From Otis tarda (Eukaryota > Chordata > Aves > Otidiformes > Otididae): a DNA stretch of 64,000 nucleotides. Of the stretch, positions 13,301 through 27,926 are shown piece after piece (the stretch's first letter is position 1; the number at the start of each line of letters is the position of its first letter). The notes beneath the pieces are model-generated. The model did not search any database and was not told the origin of the DNA. It saw nothing but the letters and a program-made list of their open reading frames with translations. The stretch lies in NCBI GenBank assembly GCA_026413225.1, contig CM048554.1, positions 55,077,463 to 55,141,462 of the forward strand, written 5' to 3'. Made by a program: the position numbers and the translations under genes.

Positions 13301-15930
13301 ATTAATTGCAGAGACAGAAACAGTAACTCTGAATCCCACCTAGGATTGTTTATAAGAAACCATGCAAGGCATGTACCTTTTCAGCAATAAAAGTCTGAGT
13401 CAACATCCCAGCAGAGAACCTGGTGCAGCCAAAAAAGAAGAAAGATTCACAATCAAAGTGGCATGAAAATGACAGCCGTGAAAGACACACGCACTCTCTT
13501 CTACGACTTTTGTTACAGCTACAGAAAAGTATTTATAAACAATGGTTAATACATTTTCTTAAAATTAAGTTGTATTTTGTGCACTTAATATTTGGAATTC
13601 AAGGGTTTTTAGGGGGATTATTTTCTCTGTATACAATGTGTACAAAAAGCATGCATGCTTAAACCTGTCTAATTATCCTTCCTGCCTTTATGAAATGCAT
13701 CCAGAATTTCCATCCTAAATTACACATAGGATTCTTTGTTATAAACGGTGTGACTCACTCATGTCAATGTAATCTGCCAGGAACTGCTCACTGTAGCCAA
13801 CTGCATGGCAGGCACGTTACTGGCAACACTGCACGTGAATTACCTCAATCCCTCCCTCTCCCAGCCACCACCCTCATCTCCAGAGCATTACGTTCAGAGA
13901 TGTTTTGTGCTGCATTTTGGGAATACTCCCACCATATGTGAAATGAACAAAATTCTGTATGAAAACATTTTTCTTTTAGGAAGCATTCATATCTTTTCAT
14001 ATGTTTATCATGTATTGACTATGTTTGGCAGACATGAATCAAACATTTTGGTCCCAGTTAGGACTTGCAGAAGGTTATTGTAATGCAATTCATCACAAAA
14101 ACTGTCAGTTTTATGGATTAATCTCAAATCAATCCAGTGGGATCCAGGGAAGCTCTTACTAGGACAAGACGACAAGATTTACCTTTTAAAATACCCAGGT
14201 TGGTTGCTGAAAACCTTGGTTCCGCTTTTTAAATAGTTTCTGTAGTGTTTCGCTGCCTGCTTCTGAAAATTAGCTTATAAGTGTAGTAGAGCCATGCTTC
14301 TTCTATTGCTTAACTAAAGTAGTCAACAGTTAAAGGATGCCTTAATTCAAACAGAACTTGAGTTTGCACTTTTCCATTTCTTAAGTGGAGACACAATCAC
14401 ACAACTAAATGATATGCTGACTTCTTGTTTCATGCATAAAATTGCTACTAAGTGTTAACCTCATACATTTGGAGAGGAAATTAACCAAGGTTTCACAAGA
14501 GTTATTTTTATATTCCACTCCAAAATAGAAAAGAAAGGGGCTATTTGGAAAAAAAAAAATAAAATGCAGCCATTCTGAAATGAAGATGATTGAGTTGTGT
14601 ATTTGGTTAGGTCAAAATCTGCATTCCTTAACCACACTATAGCACTGACCATCCCGTGGGTGAAAAAGACCCCAATCCAGCCACTACAGAAAAAGATGGT
14701 TGTTTTTGTTTTAGAGAAAAGCACTGACAAATGTAACCTACTTTGGCATTCTGAAAATATTTTTTCCATAAATCAAAACTCTACTAAATCAGACCCTAAA
14801 AAAGAATGCAACTTGAGTTTTTAAAATTTACTATTAAAAATATCAACTCCCAATCTGGAAAACTACATATATATTTAGCTATGTCTGTATATGTACGTGT
14901 CCTAAAAAAGCAAGCTGAAGCTTTTTATCCCTGTAGTTTTAGACTAAAAGATGATTCAAATTGGACAGAAAGTGACTACTGACAGCATTCTATTAAATGT
15001 GCAAAATACATTTGGAGGAAAACTACAATAAAACAAAAATCAAGCATGTTTATTTAGTTGACAGGATAACTAATAAAAATATATTGTGTTTCAACACGTT
15101 TGAAAGAAAGAAGATGCCTGCAGAAGATGAATTACATAAAGAAAATTGTTTGGTTTTCATATAAATGGCTTTATTTTTATTTTCAGAAGCCTAATGTACT
15201 AACGGTCAGATGTGCATAGCTTGCCCTGTGTATTTGTGCAGTCCCTTGACCACAAATGAAATTGCTAGATGAGGGTCTAAAATTTAAAGAACCTCCTTTA
15301 ACCTCTCATACCTGTTTGTTTGTATGCACAGTCACCAGTGCCTTGAACAGTTTACAACCCCTCTGTGTGTGCTTATTAATTTTCCCTGTGCCAGCTACAT
15401 CTTTCATTTCTCCTTATTTCCTGCAATCCACAAACCATATTCTGTGCAAGCAGAGGAAGCCGTGAAGTGGCCTGATGTGACTGCTGAGACAGTAAGTGAA
15501 TAAGAGAAGCACCGCATGATACATCAGAGCATTATATAACTTGTTATTCTCTCCTCACATAAATTATTTTATTTCCTTGGACACACAATTATCGAACGAG
15601 GCATACAGATCCAATGCCACTTTTTGCTTGCACATGCAGTCGCTGTAACAGGACACGGGTCAGGTGAGTGCATACCCGTAAAGCCATTTTGGAAACCACA
15701 CCTGCATACATGAATCTACAGAGTTTGCTGCGACCTCACCTGTCTTCCGTGCTATAATTTTTAAAAACAGCACTAAAGATTATTATGATAGATTTGACTC
15801 AACTCATGATTAAAAGTATTACCTCTAACATTTACTGAAAAAGACTCCTAGGTCTTTGTTTTAATAATCTGCCAGCGACACCATGAAAACCTTAGCTTTT
15901 TTACAGTTCTGAAAAGATTTTTTAAAAATT

Positions 15931-15994
15931 AACACTTTTAACCTTGCATCTCTGAGATGCAAGGTTAGACCCTTAGTCCTCACTAAAAAGTGTT
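15931..15994. repeat. Two-level inverted repeat (hairpin)
   Basis: The inner perfect arms of 14 bp (15939-15952 TAACCTTGCATCTC and 15954-15967) flank a single central base. Outer arms AACACTTT (15931-15938) and AAAGTGTT (15987-15994) are also complementary, with an unpaired stretch on the 3' side between them. No coding or known repeat context is visible. Confidence 0.85.
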
Positions 15995-18900
15995 TATATA
16001 ACATTTCCAAGCTATTCTATGTTGATATACAGACCCTGAATTTTATTAACAGAATTTAGCGTGATCAAAATCCCAGTAGGGTATGCTGACACTGCTCTCC
16101 CTCCAGCTGGTCTTCTCCATCTGAAATGTTTTCCAGTCCATAAACAGGAAAAACTACTAAAAAGCCGACAGCATCATATGCTGCAGACACATGCATCCCT
16201 GCAAATGCACAGTTTACAATACCAACAGCTGTATGGAAAACCAAAACATAACAAAAAGGAACATTTCATAACAAGGTTTCAAAAAACCCCTTAACAATTA
16301 AACAGTTTTTGGTTGAGGAGCTGAAGCTTGTTACAAATATGCATAGCTAAACGTACCAGATTGTCCAGATGCAGAAACAAAAATAATACAGAAAGACAGA
16401 TGTCACTTTGAAGATGGTGTTGCATGCAAAAATGTCAAATTTTAAATCTACTAAAACACAACAGAGGGTATGCAAGAGGTGGAATCCTTCTGCCAAATGG
16501 GCAGGGGAGAAAAGGAACTTCAATATGAGATGTGTCCAGAGATAGAGGTCAGAGAGAAGAGAAAGGAGAAAAGGTCAAATTAAAGCTTTTAATAGGCAAT
16601 AACATTTTCTGGAGGATATAATTCCAAAACTATTTGGCAAAACTTCAGGACATCCATCAGCAAAAGCAAAATGAGGGTCAGTTGGCTATTCTGTGAAATA
16701 TTGAGCATTTTATGAGTCATAAATTTAATAAAATGTGGATGTGCTAAATTTACTCCACTCCCAAGTCACACCCTTTTTTGGTAACCTCTGTCCATGATAT
16801 TCTTGAATGCATCAATAATGGGAACCCTCCAAAAAACCTAAACTCAAAGGAATTAAGACTGAATAAAAACAGACAATACATGAATACTGAAGTCCCATTT
16901 AAGGTAACAAAAGAATAGAGTAAAAACTCCAGACACAAAAGAAAAAGCAGATACGTCGTTTTTGCTACACAGGGTTGTAATTAGTGATGGGGGAACCAAT
17001 ATTTCACCAGGCACCCATACTTAAAGGGTCAGGATCTTGTGAATAATTTTGCTACCTTCTAATAGACGCTTCACAGCTATTTTACTGAAAATATTGATTG
17101 TTAAGCTGGGCCATTTCCCCACACACTCGGTACATAACAGTAGAGGCTGCAGAATGTGTTCTTCCAGTCTGCCTGCCCACCATCTTACTGCCACAGCTCA
17201 CAAAAGTAAATTTTGCTAGACACAGGCTTGTACAGATCTAGTTGTCTCTCTCTCAGTAGCACACCAGTAATGATCTAGGCAGCATATAGCAGCAGACTCA
17301 GAGCATTTACTACTTTAGGTGATTCCTAGTTGGGCTGGTTATTCCACAATTGCTTTGTTTCTTGCATATCTCTCTGAAGCAGCTGCTGGTAGAGCCTGGA
17401 TTCTAGGTGCAGTGACCATGGGATTTTCTCTAAGGAGCTACTTTCCTTTAAAAGACATGCACCACTACTCTGCAATGCCTTCTCAAATCCCATCCTTTGC
17501 TCGGACTTTTGTATAAACTCTAAACCACAATTTCAGCAAATTTCCCCAAGTCTTCAGAGAGAGCACTTGCTGTCACCCCATCCCTTCATACTATTCTGCC
17601 TCATGCCCCTTATCTTTTAATTTTGACTGTATGCTCTTTGGTTCAGCATTTAAAATTACAGTGGAATGGAAGAAGAACTACTGCCATATAAAAAAAAAAA
17701 AGCCGAGTAATCCCCCCTAAAATGAGCCAGGCTTTTCATGAGTGAGTTACCAATTAGCATGAGTCATGAAGAAAAAGCTGGGTGGAATGGGACAGCGAGG
17801 GAAGCAAGACCTAATTCAAGAAACGACCAAATACGAGCTTTAACTCAACCCAAACACTTTCACGTTCCCTTTTCAGGAAAACAAGGGAGAGAAAAGAAGA
17901 CAGGAGGCTAATAGAATTGAAATTGGCAAACAGTTTTCCAAACAAATCTTTATGTAAGAAACTGTATCAAAACCTCTGCTGGATTAATGGACCTGTAAAG
18001 ACATTGTTTTAAGGAAACCCTTCCCTGGCTGAGGCTTTGAATTTCAAGCTCCAGCCAAGAAAGAAAACCAAAAAAGTAACTTTTTTTTTTTTTAAATTCA
18101 GAGGAAAAGAAAGGTTATATCTGTTTTACAAAGATGAGCTAGCCTGTCTTTCAACAACACGTTGGTTTCTATACTCACTTATTACAACTGACTGCATATT
18201 TCCTCAGGAGTTTGAATTCATCAGATGTTCTCAGAGAAGCTAGAGCAGTGAGGATTTCTTAAATTTTCAGAAAAACAGTCAGCACAGGTGAAAGACTGTA
18301 TTACAGATACAAATAATTACTCTTTAAATACTTCTGCTTAGTTACACTTTTGGGATGGTTGAGAAGAAAGGCACTTGCTCCCTAGACCATGCCTGCAGAC
18401 TGGTGGGCTTCCATTGCTTCTCTGAAGTTGGCTGCACCCAGAGGTTCAGCTTCTGTAGCTCCTTTTAAAGTGTTCATGTGTTAAATTGTCATTATGCAAT
18501 CTCTTGCATCACTAAAATTGCAACTGCTGGTAAGGCTACCAAACAATCTCGTTAAAGTACAAAAAGTGATTTTGTTTCTGTCCAAGGGTTTTTGTTTGTT
18601 TGTCTGGGGTGAGGAGGACAGTTGATCATTTTAGAATGATCTTGTCTCGCATGAAGTACAGCAGGCCATAAACCATGTAATGAATTTATCAAACCCATTT
18701 CTTTATTATGGTCATTACAACACACAAGCCACTGCTGGCTTATTAATTTTAAGTTAAGTAGTTTTAAATACAGGATAGCAGCCACATTCAGTTGAATATT
18801 TGGTTTCTTTTGTTCTGACTCCTGCTGTTTAAAAAGCAAAACAGCAAGTAAATCATACAATATCTGTAATATTTGTATATGAAAGAGCATACATAAAACT

Positions 18901-20557
18901 AAAACAAGTGATGAAGCTCTATAAATGCTGGTAAATATCTCTTCTCTTTTAGTATTACTAATACATTCATTTTCAAAGAGAGACTAATCTGGAAATGGAG
19001 ATCACCAGTATTTTACTGTATTTATTTTATAGCAAGCATGCTGCTTTTGTTAAGCTTTAAAAAAAGACCAAAACCTAAAAGATACTTCACAAAAGAAAAA
19101 TGTTTAACTGTTCCTTGTTAAATATTTATAATTAATTGTATCAGCAAGACACAATCAATTTAAGAATAGCAATGTCTGACACCTAATATTCAAGCTGACT
19201 TCTAATGAATTTATGTTTTTTCCTCAATGAATACAAATAAACCATTAAATACTCAACAACCTCTGCCCATATACAGCAGGAGACAGCAAATACCAGATTT
19301 CAGATAGTGTTGGTCAACTGGAGAAAGAAAGAATAGTAGCCAAGAAAATGGCTGAGGTATCAGATTTACTGATTATTTTGTAGCCCAGCGAATGCATGAG
19401 TGCAAGGAAGAGGTTTTGCAGAGACCTGGACTCGTCAAGTGCCCATCTCCCACAAAAGTAAAAAAGTTCCGTACCCCGTGGTCTTTTCCGACGTCAGATC
19501 AAACCGAGCCAGGTGCCTGTTTATATCTGTTAGAATCAATTGTTTTCTTTTGCCAACTGGTCTGACTGCCCCGCTGCTTTAGGTTAAGCTGCAGCACTGG
19601 AGCTGGCATTGTCCATTGCCATCAAAATAAAATCGTTTCATGCACCTCCCTCACCTTCTGGCTTTGGCATCGCAGGCTTGCTCCTTCCTCCCCACGACCA
19701 CTGCTATGACACAAGGATTTGCAGGCCAGATGGTGAATCACATAAACATTTTCCCATTGAAAAACACCCCTTTTCCTGTATGTTTCCCCGGTGGCAGTTG
19801 CTGGTTTACACGCACATAGAACTACACAGTTGGTTACGAAGCTTTTGAGTGGACGAAGAATCCCCTCGTCCCCTCCACCCCAGTTGTGCAACCTGTTGAG
19901 AAGCAAAGCAGCTTAAGACTCGCTTCCTGCTTTATTTTAACCAAAGTTCAGTCAAGAAATAAAAACCTGAACTCCCAAGTGCAAACCCAAACATTCTAGT
20001 TAAAAGAAACGCAAATACTGACTGGATGTAAATCGGCACAGCGGTACATACAGCAACAGAGCCGAACCAATACAGCCCAACTAAGGATCTAGCCCTGCAA
20101 GAGCAGGCAGGCAGGAAACCAGCAGATTCTCACTGAAGGCAGCGCGAGCTGCATTCATCTTGGAAGGGAGAAAAATAACTTTACCCATAAAGGGTAAGAT
20201 GTTATTAGTAACAAAATTCTTTGCATTCTTTTCACAAAAAAAGACGTTTCATATTGCAAGATGATATCCTAACAAACTAGCCTTAGATGGCTGGATAGAG
20301 TCTGCACAGTGCAACGTCAACATATCATACATTCTCCTGATCAAGCAAAAATCAAAGTAGGACAAGCTGTCCAGTCCAGATTGGGTTATTTGGTCTAAAA
20401 ATAAAGTTCCTGAACACCAATTTTATGCTAGTATGAAATGATTCAGATGACAACAGACAATTCTTTTCACTATAAAGCAGGGTTAGTACCTCCATATTAC
20501 AATTTCCCAGCTCTTTCATTACAAGATCCTACTGTAATTGCTAGGTACAACGTCAAG

Positions 20558-20587
20558 TTTAAACCACTTGCACTGAAGTGGTTTAAA
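20558..20587. repeat. Short hairpin with 12-bp perfect arms
   Basis: TTTAAACCACTT at 20558-20569 is the reverse complement of AAGTGGTTTAAA at 20576-20587. The loop is GCACTG. Pairing could continue outward after a G-T mismatch. A 21-base T run follows at 20615-20635. Confidence 0.85.
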
Positions 20588-20614
20588 TTTCCAAGCTCTT
20601 TCAGCCTCAGATTC

Positions 20615-20635
20615 TTTTTTTTTTTTTTTTTTTTT
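20615..20635 (+). repeat. Poly(T), 21 bases
   Basis: Uninterrupted T run, 28 bp after the hairpin at 20558-20587. Confidence 0.95.
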
Positions 20636-23600
20636 GTTTGAAGGGAAGAAGGGGCATCACAATCTCAGCTAAAGCAATTCAGCTGTATCAAAGACTGAGG
20701 CTATGGAAAAAAAGTTTTTGTTACTTAAAAAGTCACAAAAAAGTTTCAGATGGTTTCTTCTTTGGAAAGGACTAGCATCCCCAAGCCTTGGAACTGGGAT
20801 TTGAAGTTTGGCAGGAGATGGTATTTGTGTCAGTAATACGTCTTTTGCCAGCTTCCAAGAAAACATCCCAAATTTGGCCAACAACTATGAGTCTTTGAAG
20901 AATCTTAATTTCACACATGCTCAGCAAACATTTTATGGAGTTTACAGCCGAAATTTAAGAAGAATCTGTCCTTATTGAGTATTCCCAACTTCTAGCCTTC
21001 GGTTCATGCAGTATTCCCTGTGAGTAAATGATCACGATAGGTCCACTCATGGCTCCAGCATGTGACCACCCATGCAGCATGGAGAAGGAAGCCATCTGAT
21101 TCAAATGCAAAGGGGACAACTATTTAACAGCTCTGGAAGGGAATTTGGCAACCAAAGGAGAAACTCGGCCTGGGGGAGGGATGGCGGCACTATCTGTTGT
21201 GTGATCAGCTGTTGATTTAGTGTTTAAAAACATTTCAGAATAACATAAAAGACATCAGTAGTAAAGAACATTAGGTTGTAAAGTTCAATACTCAGATGTA
21301 GGAAAATGCCAGATCTAAGGCTGCCTCTGCCTATATAATGAGTATTATCTTTAGTTCCGTGATGATATACTACTTTGCCCCAGGCCATGAACTTGCAGTG
21401 AATCAGGGCTGTGTAACAACAGAGTGCAGGAGCTTTGCTTCATTTGCTGCAGGACCAGGAAGGTCTGCAATGAACAAAACAGAGAAAGGAGGGAGGAAAC
21501 AGGACAAGTTCAACTTCAGGCAGTTGAGTCTCAAACCAAACTTAATACTAAAAAAAAACCCCAAGAGAACCTTATGCTCTTTCTGCCTATTTCATAAACA
21601 GACTAATTTCTCATCTTCTGGATTGGATGACTGGAAGTTTCTAGGGTCAGTTTTACAGCACTGCTGAGCATCCCCAGCTGCAAGTTGCATGGAAAGCGCT
21701 ACGACTGAAAAATAAGCCCATAGGTGTCTAAAACCAGGCAGTAGACCTGACCTTAGTCTTGTCGCCCTTCAGTTTCCCACATGCATGAGATAAATATAGT
21801 GAAAATAAATTCCTTCAAGATCAGGAAGCACTCTAGTACTAGAGCAGCAAGCAGCAGAGATGCTTACATAGAAATCCTGTTTTCAGAGAAGAGCTTGAAT
21901 AGTGCAGCATATAAGCCCTGGGGCCACCTATTGAAGATGAGGAGAAAACAAAATATTTAAAAGTTGCTCCTTCAGTGAGTACTCAGCGAGGCAGAGGATG
22001 TGTGTGTGGGGAGAATGGCAGGCAATCATTTAGCTAAAGACCAGATCATCTCATACATACATGTAAGAAAGCCAAAATAAGATTCCACAAACAGCTTGGT
22101 GATGTTCGCTGACTTCTGAGTGTCAAATTTTCCAAGCATTATAATGTTTTTCCTCTCTTTTCAATTTTGCTTTCCCTGTTGGTTTCATCCAAATAAAATT
22201 ACCAGTCCCCCAACAAATGGAATAAAACAGTCCTTTAAGATTTAACGATACTGGATGCTGAAAGGTGATAAAGAAATCTGGCCTTACCCTTAAAGAATAC
22301 ATTAGGCCTTCAAATATTCAGTTTTGCATCAGCTTTTAAATTCAAAGCCCAAACCTCATCTGCAAAGGAAGACTCAAATTTTGTAGTGTCAATGACCAAG
22401 TCTTAGAGCTTTCCACTTCCAGTGCTCATTAGCAACTGTAAAGCTAATTCACAATGATTTTTCTGAATCTGTTTCTCAGACATTTATGAAATAAAATTAT
22501 TGTTTCATTTTAGACTTGGGCTCCAAGTGAAAATTGTAGATTTGGAAACAAGTTAAGGAAAAAAAAAATAGGATTTTTGTCATTTTGAATTGCAGCTCAA
22601 GTGTTAAAGCCTGATCTACAAATTTTGCACATGTAAACTGTTTAAGAGTAACTTCTTATTTGGCATTATAATATGAACTCAGTTGATGCTTCTAACTTTT
22701 TTTTTAAATTACCCCCAACATAAACACTCGTCCTCAGCCGCTCCAAAGATACTCAGATCTTCAGAATACGCAGCACTGTGTAACGCAGAGGTAAAAGATT
22801 GTGCCCTGCACGCCTCTGGCAGTACATTTACTGCAGATTAAGGACTCCTGTCTTACAGGGAGTTGAGTGGTGGCTCAACTAATCAAATTCAACAGTAGAT
22901 TAGAAAGAATGAATAGGACTGAGTTTGCAGCTCCAAGCTGAACCCTCTGTCATGACAAACAATTTGACAGGCACTGATCTAAATGCTTTGGGATTTGTAT
23001 TTCAGAGTTGAGTAGCCATATGCTTACCACTGAAACATGCCAAAGGCATCTGCTCTTTAACAGTTTCTGAAGTTTGTTTACCAGTGCATATCAATACACA
23101 TTTAATAATTGCTTTATACCTTCCTCCCCTCTCCCTCAAAGACTAACAGCTTCAAGAGAGTTTTAAAAGCTCTATATGTAATCTAGATCTGAACTTTTTA
23201 TATATCCATGGACAAGTCTGAAATGAAGTAATAGGAGCAGCATAAACAAACCACCCATAAAAAGCCAGGATAAGCTTTGCCATCTATCAAGAAATCTGCA
23301 GTAGAAGGCTAAAGATAAACACACCTTCTTTCTCAACTTTTTCCTTCTTGTCACCCCTCCTCAGTTTTTCTCCTACACTCCTAGTTTCCTATCTTCCTAT
23401 CTTCCAGGTAACGTGCTGCCTCTCTGCTGAACCTATGTTGGAGCTGCTCCCCTTGAGGAAGCAGCGTGGTGCAGTTTAGCTTGCACTTAGAGCATCCTCA
23501 CCTCTGCCAGGCCAGTCCACACCTGACATTCTTACCCTCCTGCTAGGGAGCACCTCTGTTCATTACTTCCACAAAGTTTTGGAAATTAGCTAGTCCTGAC

Positions 23601-26600
23601 ACAATCTTGGCATTAACTATGCCTGCTTATCACAGTGATTCAACACTAGTCCCTTTAATCATTAAAAGTGATAATGTAGACGCAACACCCACCTAAGAAT
23701 TAAATTAGCTTTTAAAAGGCTAACTTGTCTGGTTGTTTCTAGACAAGACGATACCTACGAAAATCACGGTTTTACTGTGAATAAAGTACATATTAAAACA
23801 TCTACCTAGGAAAAGACAATTTAAAGAGAAAGGCTCTATTTCAAGTGTGAATTTGCTGCTTTGTTCTATTCAAATGCAAAACAGTGTGGTTGCTTATTAT
23901 ATTGCCACTTTCAATGTTGCTTAATTTACATAAAAATTAACTAGACTCTTCTTTTGCATTCATCAAGTATTCATGGTTAGCTATCTATGTATATTTAATA
24001 TATTTCCATGTCATCATCCATTGCCAGATAATTAGCTCCTGGAACTCTTACTGTGTTTCAAACAGTGAAACATAAGAAGATCTTATTTAACATCAAGTTT
24101 CCATTCAACCGATGAGTAGCGATTTCCCTCTCATCTTCACCTCTTCTATGTTTTGATACTTTTTTCTGATATTTTACACTTACAGCGAATGCACATTTCA
24201 GTTACTGAAGAGACACCTCACAGGCATCCAGTCTAATCAAGTCAAACGAGCATTCAACACAGACAGCTAAATGCTGGCTTTCTTGCACCTCCTTTATATT
24301 TTCTCCAAGTTACACTGCCTATCCCAGCATACTGACATACAACACAGTTACGCAGAGGAAGCCTCACTGAGATTTAGAATAAACACATTAATATCAGTTT
24401 GAAACACTGGAATTTAAAACATTATTATATATAAACATTATACAATGTTTTGTCTTGTGCAACAACTTTTCCAACCACCTCATCCAGTACCGTCAAGTAC
24501 GAAATTTTCCAACAACTTCAACAAGTGAGGGACTCTGCCAGAGATTCGAAGGGCAAAACAGACACTTAAAATTATCTTAACCTGACCTTGCACCAAAGGC
24601 TACAGAAATTCCTACAAAGGAACTTCTGCCTTGAAGAGAAATAAAATAGAATTGTTATATTGAAAAAACCCTGCAAAAGTAAGATGTTTCTATTCTAACA
24701 GTACACTAAGACTGAGCAATACTGAGGTATTGCAATCACTAGGGCACAGGTTTGATAGCCATGTCCCTCTCTGTTAAGACACTTAAAGCAGTTTGCAGTT
24801 CTGGGATTAAGTTCCACTCACACTTGCTACTCTTGGGCTAGACACTTTGGGCCAAATGTCATCTTTGGTCAGCAAGACAACTGCCTACTGTTTGTTCACT
24901 AGTGGATGCTTATTCGTTCTTCCCTTCCAGACTGGTGCTACAATCTTTATTTCCAAGCCTAGGTAAAAATTCACAAAAAGCTATAGCTGGACACCTTACC
25001 CCAGGTCTCTGAACTCTGCCCAGCATGCCATTCAACGTTTTGGTACAGACCTCCCTATCACTCACTGAGTGGTACTCACGTGTCCTCTGGCAGCTTTACT
25101 CAAAATGGATCTGCCTTCCAATCTGATAGATAGGATCATTCAAGCACATAACCCACTCAAAGCAAATTCCTCTGAGAGCCACCAGCTGGCCAGCTGTCAT
25201 CCAGAACACAAGTTTGGCAGAGGGGACCTTATTATTCACAACTGTTTATAAAGTGGAGTACAGCAACCCAAAGCTGCCTCTGCTATGTAACCTCGACCAG
25301 CCTCTGCTGCTAAACAACGGGAAACTACTGAACTCAACCAAACTTATTCCTATTCCTGCTAACTGAATTTCACTCAAAAGGTCACATATGAGGTGCATTA
25401 TTTCTACTGGACAATGAGAGGGTAAAAAAAAGGTACCAAATAAATCTGGTCTGATAGTAAACTACTGCAGAGAGTAGCTGGGTAAGGAAGCTCTAAGTAA
25501 TGTTGAGTTGGAAATGTTACTATCAGAATTGTCTGCTGTGCAGCAAGAAATCTGATTAATCGTAGGCTGGACTCAAGAATGATTGTATTGGGCAAGTGCT
25601 GGGCATCAGCACAACTAGGCTGGTGGAGGTAACACAGAGCAGAAACCTCACAGAGGCTCCAGATGGGTCCTTCTGACAAGTATCTGATATGGAGGATCTT
25701 TCAGGGAAGTTAGCAAACCATCGTATGTTTCACGGAGAGGGGGGACCTATCCAAACTTTGGCTTCTTTCAAGAGGAGAACAAGCTAAGCATAATACACAG
25801 AAAGCATTAGTAATTAATCACACCACAGTCAGTGCCGGAGCAAGACTGGTGGAGCGTGCACAGAAAGTAGAAAGAAGAAATATCTAAAAGATTAAATTAG
25901 GAAGGCTTGAGTTTTCTTAATTCTCTTGAACTTCAGAGATGACAGAGTTTCCTCCCTCTGGCTCTCAGATGAAGACAGAAACAAGGATGAGGTGGCATAA
26001 GAGAGAAGGAAACTTGAAGAATTAACTGTCACCTGTAGAATTGGTGAGGCCACTTGTGATACTCTTTCAGGCCTGTTTGGGGCACAGGCACCAGGACAAG
26101 CAGAGGACAGAACCACAATAATTTAGTGAAGGATTACATGCAAGTGTATTTGGAGTGTTTACTGCAGGGAAGTGTAGGAGAAGATCCTTCAAAAAAATCC
26201 TGATAGTATACTAGCCAGATATATGGAAAAGACTAAGAATTTGGATTATCTTGAGCGTCTGTGTAACAGTATGCACAGTAATTCACCTAAAAGATATTAC
26301 TGGCTGATAAAGATGTAGCTGGGCATCAGGCTAAAATCTAAGCAGATAACTCAGAATGGGGTTCAACAGCAAAGGCAGCAAATTCCAAAATTGCTGTAGG
26401 CTGCCAGATGGTCATTTCTGTTTCAGCAGAATGGCATACTCTGTTTTGAAGGCTGGACTAATTTGACTGTTCTGACAAACACAAGTGCCCTGTGGTCCGT
26501 GGTGACAACAATTATAAAAAGGCAGAGTGCTTCCTTGTCTGTCCATTCATTGACATCAACCTGCACCTGATGGGTTCCAATTAATCTCTCTCAGCTCCAA

Positions 26601-27926
26601 GGTTCTGCTGGATAAGCATCAGCTCCTCCAGACCGGATTGCTTCAATCTCATTTTACCTTGGTTGATAAATTAGAACATTCGTGGTCTTCATCTAAACTT
26701 GCCCACAAATATAAAAATATATTAGCTACGGCTCTTTGTTTTTGACCAAAGTAGACTATCATGCAAAAACAACAGAAAGAATAATTTCTCATCTATGTCA
26801 GTATTTTGTTTCTCTTGTAACTTTAAGTAACTCCTTTGGTTTATTCCTATTTAACCAGGCTCCCTAGTGTATTTATCTGGTTCTGAACATTCTTTTGTAT
26901 AATAAACACTGCTGAAAATAACATCTTAAGAATTACAATAACAGCCTGAGAAAGATACTTTATCCCTACGCTATGCTAAAAACGGTTTCTGATAATAGTT
27001 GTATTTAGATACTCTCCAAAATTCACCAAATATTTTCAAACACAAAATTTGCCTCCCTAAACCTTTTTTTCCCCCAATAAGAATACCTAGTTCTCAGAGT
27101 TCACTGTAATGGTAATGAAAACCTTTTTTTCATACCGACTTAGTTGAAGGATATCCTGTCCTTCTGCTGCATTATTAATACCATCAAACCACTGGAAAAC
27201 TAAGTGCAAATGCCAATTCACTTAATGCTATCATTCAGCTCTACAGAATTTTCCATTTTAGCTACAGCATGTGCTAAGTTGCAGACAAAATATATTTTAC
27301 ATACAGTTCTCAATAGCCTTTGTTTATCTTGTGACAAAAGCCTGACCAGCATATTGCTCATGTTCTTATTTGTTTATAATTGGTTTCTTAATGTGTTTAT
27401 TTTTATCCAGACAAAGATTTTTGTGAAGTGTCAGACTTCTGGGATTAAAACTATGCTGGTGTTCCTTTTCAAGATAACGGCTCCTGATTTTTGTCCTTGC
27501 CATATATACATAGCAAATTCCATGGAGGAAAAGGCAACATGACATTTCTGCTCTATGAAGTACAAGTACAATTTAGTACTGAAAGTCAGTGAAGAAACAT
27601 ATCACTTGAAAATTAGCTATTTTTTTAAAAAGAGATCAAACTCAGAGAGCTAGAAGATGCTTATTATGCAACCATGTTCAAATATACCATTTGATAAAGC
27701 ACCATTTCCTAAAGTGTACTCTGCACTACTCATAGATGTAAACCACGTTATTGTATTTAATAGGTTTGGATTTGAGAATCTGCTGTCAGAGTACACATCT
27801 TCAAAGCCTTCTTACTTCTTTCAGCTACCTCCACTACTTCCATCCTTTCATATTTGCCACAACTTTTCTACTAAAATAAGTATTTTAGGAATGTGCTTCT
27901 GGACAGCAAAATATTTTGAGAAAATA

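Larger units (their letters stand above)
1..27926. other. Long AT-rich non-coding stretch, presumed intron or downstream flank of LCLAT1
   Basis: I looked through both strands for the C-terminal exon(s) of LCLAT1 and for exons of other genes, and recognised none. Open frames of 60-122 codons are frequent but lack recognisable homology. Several lack a nearby ATG. Notable items within the stretch are homopolymer runs (1894-1913, 10359-10384 and 20615-20635), a perfect CRE octamer (9174-9181), a 14-bp palindrome AAGCATGCATGCTT (13647-13660) and two hairpins (15931-15994 and 20558-20587). No clear interspersed repeat was seen, although diverged ones could be missed by eye. Confidence 0.55.

Noticed and set aside
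13647-13660. Perfect palindrome AAGCATGCATGCTT
   Set aside because: A 14-bp palindrome without a spacer, conservation evidence or partner sites. It is likely chance.
14461-14769. Open frame of 102 codons on the minus strand, with an overlapping plus-strand frame
   Set aside because: Rich in Phe, Lys and Ser from A/T-rich sequence, with no homology recognised and no splice-site support.
22741-22780. Minus-strand reading resembling part of the LCLAT1 C-terminus (IFG)
   Set aside because: Only three residues agree and the frame around them does not match the protein.
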